DNA from: Acidobacteriota bacterium
Lineage (GTDB): Bacteria; Acidobacteriota; Thermoanaerobaculia; Multivoradales; Multivoraceae
DNA: 64,000 bases
Assembly (NCBI GenBank): GCA_028877275.1
Contig: JAPPFP010000005.1
Coordinates: forward strand, 62,001-126,000
Reading direction: 5' to 3'
Shown: in pieces, positions 58,625 to 64,000 of the stretch
Layout of the letters: every line of letters begins with the position of its first letter
Position numbering within the stretch: position 1 is the first letter of the stretch
Program-made: the position numbers and the translations under genes
Notes under the pieces: model-generated
Seen by the model: the letters and a program-made list of their open reading frames with translations, nothing else
What the model was told of the DNA's origin: nothing
The model's database searches: none

Positions 58625-61537
58625 GTGAGTTCAGCACCACCCCGGCCGGCTGGCATGCCGGCCATCCGCGGCACGGCCCTCGTCTGCGCGCTTCTGGTCT
58701 GCGCGACCGCCGGCCTGGAGGCCCAGGGCTTCGGCAAGAACAAGATCCGCTATGAGGACTTCGACTGGCGCATCTACCACTCGACTCACTTCGACATCTA
58801 CTACTACTCCGAGAGCGAGCCTCAGCTGCAGAAGGTGGCGTCACTCGCGGAGAGCGCGTACGACCAGTTGTCGCTCGACCTGGATTACCAGATCCAGGAA
58901 CCGACGCCGCTGATCATCTACAACACGCACTCCGACTTCCTCCAGAACAACGTGATGGTCAACTTCATCCCGGAGGGGGTCGCGGCCTTTGCCACGTCGG
59001 CGCGGTTCCGCATGGTCCTGCCGATCGATCTGCCGGACATCGAACTCTACGAGCTCATCCTCCACGAGCTGACCCACATCTTCCAGTACCACATCCTGTT
59101 CGGGGGAAGCCTGGGGCGGGCCATGACGAACAGTCCGCCTCAGTGGCTGATGGAGGGCATGGCGAGCTACTTCGCGGAGGATGAGAGCGCTTCCGACCGG
59201 ATGTACCTGCGGGATGCGGTCGTCAACGACCGCCTGCCGCCGATCACGTCGGGCCAGGCGGGCGGCTTCTTCGCCTACCGCTACGGCCACGCCGCCTTCG
59301 ACTTCATGGAGGAGCGCTGGGGGGCCGACGGGGTGATCGACTTCCTGTTCGAGTTCCGGAACACGATCGGCTCGCGGGTGGGCCGGGCGATCGAACGGGC
59401 CTTCCGCATGGACCCCGAGGACTTCGACCTCGAGTTCCGTCGCTGGCTCCGCAACCGGTACCTGCCCGAGCTGGTGGCGACGGGAGAGCCAAGCGACTTC
59501 GGGCGCCCGTTCCGCACGCGTCCCCAGGGCAGCCAGGAGACGTCGCCCGTGGCGTCCCCCTCGGGTGACCTGGTGGCGGCGTTCTCGACGTTTCAGGGCG
59601 ACGTGGACATCGTGCTCTTCGACACTCAGGAGCGCGAGCCGGTCCGCAACCTGACGCGGGGCTACACGGCCGACTTCCGCCACTACGTCGCACAGATGCT
59701 GACGCTGGGCCGCAAGCACGGCAGCGACCTGGCGTTCTCTCCCGACGGCAACTCGCTGGCGGCGTTCGTCCGCAAGGAGGCGGGCTACTCCCTCGCCATC
59801 GTCAATGTCCTGGGCGGAGGCGTGCGCCGCGTCATCGACATGGAGATCGAGCAGCAGACGGCGCCCGCCTGGAGTCCGGACGGCGGGAGCATCGCGTTCG
59901 GCGGCAACCAGAACGGGCAGTACGACATCTTCCAGCTCGACCTGGAGACGCTTCAGATCCGGAACCTGACGAACGACGCGGTCTTCGACGGCTCTCCGTC
60001 CTACTCACACGATGGCGAGTGGCTCGTGTTCTCCTCGGTCCCGGGTGAGACGGCCCAACTGTTCCGTCTGAACCTGGAGACGCTGGAGCGCGTGCGGTTG
60101 GGCAGCGACGAGCACCACAACACGGACCCGGTCTTCTCGAGCGACGACGGGACGGTGTACTTCACCTCGGACCGCACCGGCGCCGAGAACATCTTCGGGC
60201 TGAACATCGAGACCGGTGAGCTTCGCCAGTACACGAACGCGATCACCGGCTGCTTCCAGCCCACCGTTCTGGGCAGGGCCGGGAGCGACGACCGGCTGGT
60301 GTACACCGGTTTCTGGCAGGGCCGGTTCGACCTCTACGAGACGGACGTCGATGAGCCGATCGGCGAAGTCCAGATGGTGGATGTGGGCCAGACCGCCGAA
60401 CCGATTCCCGCGATCGACCTCTTCGAGCCGGACATCCAGGTCTCGATCGACGAGTCGAACAAGGAGGACAAGCGGGGTTGGCGGCTGTTCCTGGAGGATG
60501 CCCAGACCGCGATAGGCGTGGACGACAACCAGACCTTCCTGGGCCAGGTCTACCTGCAGTTTTCGGACTTCCTGGGTGACCGGCGGCTGTTCACGACGTT
60601 CGCGTCCGTCGAGAGCTTCTCCCAGTTCAACGTGACCTACCTGAACCTGTCGAACCGGCTGCAGTGGCAGGTGTCGCTTTTCGACGACCGGGCCTTCTAC
60701 ATCGGCTACGACTACAACTACGGGTACTACGAGCGGGGCCGGTCGTTCTTCCAGCAGACCGGCGCCATCTTCTCGATCTCGTATCCGATGAGCTTCTACC
60801 GCCGCTTCGAACTGGGCACCGGCTACATTCGACGCAAGCTGGACTACCAGGCATACGCCCGGGACAGCGACTTCCAACTGCTGCTGGATGACTTCGGCCG
60901 GCCGATCCCAACCATCACTCCACGAGAGGATGACTACCCGGTGATCCAAGCCGCCCTGGTCGGCGACACAACGGTGTTCGGACCGGCCGGTCCCTCGAGC
61001 GGGCACCGATACCGCCTGTCGGCGGAGTACGCTCCGGATCTTGAGACCTCCGGCGCGCTGACGCAGACGTTCCAGCTCGACGCGCGGAAGTACTTCCCGC
61101 TCACCCGGCGCAGCGTTTTCGCGACCCGCCTGTTCGGCAGCATGAGGACCGGGAACTTCCCCAACCCGGTGTACTTCGGTGGACTCGACACGGTGCGCGG
61201 CGTCGACTTCCGCGACATGGTGGGCGACCACGGTTTCTTCACGAACCTCGAGCTGCGCTTCCCCCTGATCGACTTCTTCGTGACGCCGATCTGGACCTTC
61301 CAGGGGATCCAGGGGCGCTTCTTCGTCGACATCGCCGGCGCCTACTTCGACGGTATCCAGGACTTCAACGTCTGGGACTCCGAGAACAGCCGGCTGGACG
61401 ACGCGATCGCTGCCTACGGTTTCGGCATCACGGTGCGGATGCTCGGCCTCGATCTGCACTGGGACTTCGCGACCCAGTGGGACCTCAAGGAGTCGGGCGA
61501 CAGCCGCACGACGTTCTGGATCGGCCAGCGGTTCTAG
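58625..61537 (+). CDS. Zinc metalloprotease / beta-propeller / outer-membrane barrel fusion
   Basis: 970 residues from GTG 58625, with a strong ribosome site (AAGGAGGAGC) just upstream. Three parts follow a signal peptide ending GLEAQG. Residues about 45-260 resemble peptidase-MA gluzincins, with zinc ligands His147 and His151 in HELTH and Glu177 in LMEGMASYFAE. Residues about 290-610 are TolB-like PD40 propeller blades (LAFSPDGNSLAAF, PAWSPDGGSIAFGG, PSYSHDGEWLVFSS, VYFTSDRTGAENIF). Residues about 650-970 alternate as amphipathic strands, contain YFGGLDTVRGVDF (Omp85-type VRG motif) and LELRFPLIDFF, and end in Phe, as outer-membrane barrels do. It is probably anchored in the outer membrane with the protease in the periplasm. 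Substrate and physiological role unknown. Confidence 0.85.
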   Translation: MSSAPPRPAGMPAIRGTALVCALLVCATAGLEAQGFGKNKIRYEDFDWRIYHSTHFDIYYYSESEPQLQKVASLAESAYDQLSLDLDYQIQEPTPLIIYNTHSDFLQNNVMVNFIPEGVAAFATSARFRMVLPIDLPDIELYELILHELTHIFQYHILFGGSLGRAMTNSPPQWLMEGMASYFAEDESASDRMYLRDAVVNDRLPPITSGQAGGFFAYRYGHAAFDFMEERWGADGVIDFLFEFRNTIGSRVGRAIERAFRMDPEDFDLEFRRWLRNRYLPELVATGEPSDFGRPFRTRPQGSQETSPVASPSGDLVAAFSTFQGDVDIVLFDTQEREPVRNLTRGYTADFRHYVAQMLTLGRKHGSDLAFSPDGNSLAAFVRKEAGYSLAIVNVLGGGVRRVIDMEIEQQTAPAWSPDGGSIAFGGNQNGQYDIFQLDLETLQIRNLTNDAVFDGSPSYSHDGEWLVFSSVPGETAQLFRLNLETLERVRLGSDEHHNTDPVFSSDDGTVYFTSDRTGAENIFGLNIETGELRQYTNAITGCFQPTVLGRAGSDDRLVYTGFWQGRFDLYETDVDEPIGEVQMVDVGQTAEPIPAIDLFEPDIQVSIDESNKEDKRGWRLFLEDAQTAIGVDDNQTFLGQVYLQFSDFLGDRRLFTTFASVESFSQFNVTYLNLSNRLQWQVSLFDDRAFYIGYDYNYGYYERGRSFFQQTGAIFSISYPMSFYRRFELGTGYIRRKLDYQAYARDSDFQLLLDDFGRPIPTITPREDDYPVIQAALVGDTTVFGPAGPSSGHRYRLSAEYAPDLETSGALTQTFQLDARKYFPLTRRSVFATRLFGSMRTGNFPNPVYFGGLDTVRGVDFRDMVGDHGFFTNLELRFPLIDFFVTPIWTFQGIQGRFFVDIAGAYFDGIQDFNVWDSENSRLDDAIAAYGFGITVRMLGLDLHWDFATQWDLKESGDSRTTFWIGQRF

Positions 61538-61544
61538 CAGGAGC

Positions 61545-62423
61545 TTGCGCCGGCAACTCCCGCTCTTCGGCGACGGCGCGCTGGCAGCCGCCGCTCGCGA
61601 ATCGAAGCTGCACTCGCGCCGGCGGAGAGCGGGCGGAGGCGCCGGTCTGCGGGCTGCCGTGCTCGGCTCCGGCAGCGGCGGCAACAGCACGATCGTCGAG
61701 AGTGGCGAAGGCTGCCTGCTGATCGATGCCGGATTCTCGTGCCGGGAACTGGAACGCAGGCTGGAGGCGGTGGGCCGATCCGCCGCCGACGTCGATGCGG
61801 TTCTCCTGACCCACGAGCACGACGATCACTGCCGGGGAGTCGACCGTTTCGCCCGGCGGCACCAGGTTCCCGTCTACGGCACGCGGGGCACGTACAGGGG
61901 CCCGTTGTTGCGCGGTCTCGGCTCCTTCGCCCGCCCGATGGGCGCCGGGGTGCCGCTTACCGCCGCCGGCTTCCGAGTCGAGGTGTTCCCGGTCTCACAC
62001 GACGCGCGGGAGCCGGTCGGAATCGTGGTCGAAAGCAGCGGGGGTTATCGGTTCGGGCTGGCGACGGATCTGGGCTGCCGAACGCCGGAGGCCTGGCGGA
62101 GCCTCCAGGACCTCGACATTTTGCTGCTGGAGTCGAATCACGATCTCGACATGCTGCGCACGGGGCCATACCCTTGGCGCCTGAAGGAGCGAGTCGCGTC
62201 GAGTCGGGGGCACCTCAGCAACGAGGATGCGGCCGCCGGGGTCGAGGCTCTGCTTTCGGATCGTCTGTCCTGGGTCGTCCTTTGTCATCTCTCGGAAACG
62301 AACAACTCGCCGGCGTTCGCGGTTGCCGCGGTGCAGCCCGTGCTCGATCGGCGCCGCTCGCGGGCGAAGCTGCTGGTGGCCGAGCAGAAGCGACCTGGAC
62401 CCTGGATGGAGGTTGGCGGCTGA
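61545..62423 (+). CDS. MBL-fold metallo-hydrolase (YycJ/WalJ-like)
   Basis: Zinc-dependent metallo-beta-lactamase-fold hydrolase, 292 residues from TTG 61545. The core begins VLGSGSGGNSTIVESGEGC and has the metal motif LLTHEHDDHCRG, then FPVSHDARE and LLESNHDLDMLRTGPYPWRLKERV, typical of YycJ/WalJ-type phosphoesterases. Alternative start GTG 61659 would drop a basic 38-residue extension; homologues usually start just before the VLGSGSGGN segment. AGGAG at 61539-61543 is too close to TTG 61545, so the start is uncertain. Confidence 0.85.
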   Translation: MRRQLPLFGDGALAAAARESKLHSRRRRAGGGAGLRAAVLGSGSGGNSTIVESGEGCLLIDAGFSCRELERRLEAVGRSAADVDAVLLTHEHDDHCRGVDRFARRHQVPVYGTRGTYRGPLLRGLGSFARPMGAGVPLTAAGFRVEVFPVSHDAREPVGIVVESSGGYRFGLATDLGCRTPEAWRSLQDLDILLLESNHDLDMLRTGPYPWRLKERVASSRGHLSNEDAAAGVEALLSDRLSWVVLCHLSETNNSPAFAVAAVQPVLDRRRSRAKLLVAEQKRPGPWMEVGG

Positions 62424-62444
62424 GCGCCGTGGGGAGGGGTTGAG

Positions 62445-62711
62445 TTGACGTCGCAAGACCACCGTTTCGTGGCCCGCGTGCTCGTCTATCCGCGCGCCGA
62501 GGTGCTCGACCCCCAGGGCCGGGCGATCGAGGACGCCCTGGGTCGGATTGGATTCGATGGCGTGCGCCGCATCCGCGCCGGCAAGAGCTTCGAAGTCGCG
62601 CTCGAGGCCGAGGACGAGAGGCAGGCGACGGAGGCGGTCGACCGCATGTGCCGGCAACTCCTGGCCAATCCGATCGTCGAGGACTACACGGTGGAGTGGG
62701 TCTCGGAATGA
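62445..62711 (+). CDS. purS: Phosphoribosylformylglycinamidine synthase subunit PurS
   Basis: Small structural subunit (88 residues) linking PurQ and PurL in purine synthesis. The sequence FVARVLVYPRAEVLDPQGRAIEDALGRIGF and IRAGKSFEVALEA are the PurS pattern. TTG 62445 is preceded by GGGGAGGGG. It overlaps purQ by 4 nt. Confidence 0.93.
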   Translation: MTSQDHRFVARVLVYPRAEVLDPQGRAIEDALGRIGFDGVRRIRAGKSFEVALEAEDERQATEAVDRMCRQLLANPIVEDYTVEWVSE

Positions 62712-63430
62712 AGTGCGGGATCATCGTCTTTCCCGGGAGCAACTGCGACCACGACGTGTACCACGTGCTGAGTCACGTGCTCGGGCAGGAGACGACGTTC
62801 CTGTGGCACCAGGAAACGTCGCTCGAGGGATGCGAACTGGTCGTCCTGCCGGGCGGTTTCTCCTACGGCGACTATCTCCGGGCCGGGTCCATGGCCGCGC
62901 ATTCGCCGATCATGGCCGCGGTGCGGCGCCACGCGGAGGTCGGGGGTCGGGTGCTCGGCATCTGTAACGGTTTCCAGATGCTGCTGGAAACGGGACTGCT
63001 GCCGGGTGCGATGCGGCGGAACCGGGACCTGCGGTTTCTTAGCGTCGACGTCCACCTGCGGGTCGAGCGGGACGACCTGCCCTGGTGCTCCGGCTACCGG
63101 CGTGGCGACGTGCTCCGGATGCCGATAGCGCACGCCGAGGGAAACTACGTGGACACGGAGGTGGCACTTGACGAGCTGGAGCGGCGTGGCCAGGTCGTCT
63201 TTCGCTACGTCGACGCCGCCGGCCGGCTCGAGCCGGCCGCGAACCTGAACGGATCGGAACGGGCGATCGCCGGCATCTGCAATGCCGGAGGCAACGTACT
63301 GGGCCTGATGCCGCATCCCGAGCGATGCGCTGAAGAGATGTTGGGCAACCGGGATGGTCTTGGTCTCCTGGCGGGCGCGGTGGCTGCCGGCGGCGGCCGT
63401 GTCGGTGCGCTGGCGGCGGCGGGCGGGTAA
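62708..63430 (+). CDS. purQ: Phosphoribosylformylglycinamidine synthase subunit PurQ
   Basis: Glutamine amidotransferase that supplies ammonia to PurL. From ATG 62708 it has 240 residues: FPGSNCDHDVYHVL, VLPGGFSYGDYLRAG, nucleophile Cys in LGICNGFQMLLE, and the His-Glu pair in LMPHPERCAE. Separate PurS, PurQ and PurL are the small-PurL type found outside most Proteobacteria. Confidence 0.96.
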   Translation: MKCGIIVFPGSNCDHDVYHVLSHVLGQETTFLWHQETSLEGCELVVLPGGFSYGDYLRAGSMAAHSPIMAAVRRHAEVGGRVLGICNGFQMLLETGLLPGAMRRNRDLRFLSVDVHLRVERDDLPWCSGYRRGDVLRMPIAHAEGNYVDTEVALDELERRGQVVFRYVDAAGRLEPAANLNGSERAIAGICNAGGNVLGLMPHPERCAEEMLGNRDGLGLLAGAVAAGGGRVGALAAAGG

Positions 63431-63436
63431 GGACCG

Positions 63437-64000
63437 GTGACGACGCCGAGTCCCGCGGCCGGCGAGCCGGTGGTCGATTCGGTCCTGGCGGCCGACCACG
63501 GCCTGACCGACGAGGAGTTCGGCGGACTTTGCGATCTGCTGGGTCGCAGTCCGACCTGGACCGAGCTGGGAATCGCCTCGGCCCTCTACTCCGAGCACTG
63601 CTCCTACAAGTCGTCCAAGATTCACCTGCGACGGTTCCCGACGCGGAGCCGGCGGGTCGTCCACGGGCCGGGCGAGAATGCGGGAGTCGTCGATGTGGGC
63701 CACGGCTGGGTCGCGGCCTTCAAGATGGAGAGCCACAACCACCCGAGCTTCATCGAGCCCTACCAGGGCGCCGCGACCGGCGTGGGTGGAATCCTGCGCG
63801 ACGTGTTCACGATGGGCGCGCGCCCCATCGCCTGCCTGGACTCGCTGAGGTTCGGCGAGATCGAGGGTGAACGGGGCGCGCGGATGCGGCATCTCGTCGA
63901 TGGCGTCGTGCGCGGCATCGGGGACTACGGCAACTGCGTCGGCATCCCCACCGTCGGAGGTGAAACCGGGTTTCACCGGTCCTACAACGGCAACATCCTG
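63437..64000 (+). CDS. purL: Phosphoribosylformylglycinamidine synthase subunit PurL (5' part only)
   Basis: ATP-dependent synthetase that converts FGAR to FGAM with ammonia from PurQ. The first 188 residues are present from GTG 63437 (6 nt after purQ); the gene runs off the window. Diagnostic segments are [42 protein letters not shown], and [14 protein letters not shown]. Confidence 0.96.
   Translation, partial: MTTPSPAAGEPVVDSVLAADHGLTDEEFGGLCDLLGRSPTWTELGIASALYSEHCSYKSSKIHLRRFPTRSRRVVHGPGENAGVVDVGHGWVAAFKMESHNHPSFIEPYQGAATGVGGILRDVFTMGARPIACLDSLRFGEIEGERGARMRHLVDGVVRGIGDYGNCVGIPTVGGETGFHRSYNGNIL

Noticed and set aside
63529..63870. Second-frame protein inside purL
   Set aside because: It only shadows the strongly conserved PurL frame and has no motif of its own.

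Overview
The window is GC-rich, very densely coded chromosomal DNA from a diderm (Gram-negative) bacterium. An Mla lipid-transport pair, an LpxH-like lipid A hydrolase, an LptM-like lipoprotein, an Omp85-type barrel and a Tat-exported molybdoenzyme all imply an outer membrane. The gene families (DUF1326, peptidase-MA/propeller/barrel protein, HrcA-GrpE-DnaJ, separate PurS/PurQ/PurL, dprA-topA-trmFO-xerC-hslVU) fit Acidobacteriota or a neighbouring phylum best; that is an inference from gene content only. I see no rRNA, tRNA, CRISPR array, insertion sequence or prophage. No gene-free stretch reaches 300 bases; the longest is the divergent gap 1377-1565.

Layout. 1-1376 (-): mlaF (cut by the window edge) and mlaE. 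1566-8620 (+): acyltransferase, Mrp ATPase, LpxH-like hydrolase, aroA and a large sigma-54 activator, mostly overlapping. 8740-9648 (+): an unusual protein with three MerR-like DNA-binding repeats. 9638-13520 (-): thiL, lon, nrdR. 13562-24815 (+): hrcA-grpE-dnaJ-rsmE-recX-alaS-pgsA, an RND/MMPL exporter and ffh. 24918-27780 (+): rpsP-khpA-rimM-trmD-rplS-rnhB, the standard translation cluster, then an unrecognised membrane-anchored protein. 28898-30775 (-): DsbD-like reductase; its ATG physically overlaps the ATG of a divergent aminotransferase, which is followed by a site-2-type protease. 33152-38189 (+): a three-subunit Tat-exported molybdo-flavo-iron-sulfur oxidoreductase, a small Cys-rich protein, a DUF1326 protein and a STAS protein. 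38233-38700 (-): cytidine deaminase. 38773-45447 (+): icd-sucC-sucD-ndk, then two transporters. 53205 back to 45464 (-): a nine-gene run trmFO-xerC-thioredoxin-like-hslV-hslU-lptM-dapF-tyrS-small membrane protein. 53273-55975 (+) topA converges on dprA (-). 57322-61537 (+): an envelope module of three exported proteins. 61545-64000 (+): MBL hydrolase, purS, purQ and the start of purL.

How it fits together. Most genes are housekeeping: protein quality control (Lon, HslUV, GrpE/DnaJ, HrcA), translation and tRNA/rRNA modification, TCA cycle and nucleotide metabolism, DNA topology and recombination. The most unusual parts are the triple-HTH protein at 8740-9648, the zinc-protease/beta-propeller/outer-membrane-barrel fusion at 58625-61537, and the exported protein before it (57887-58615), whose upstream sequence closely matches a sigma-54 promoter while a sigma-54 activator lies in the same window. 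Several genes have a -10-like hexamer so close to the start codon that leaderless transcripts are likely.
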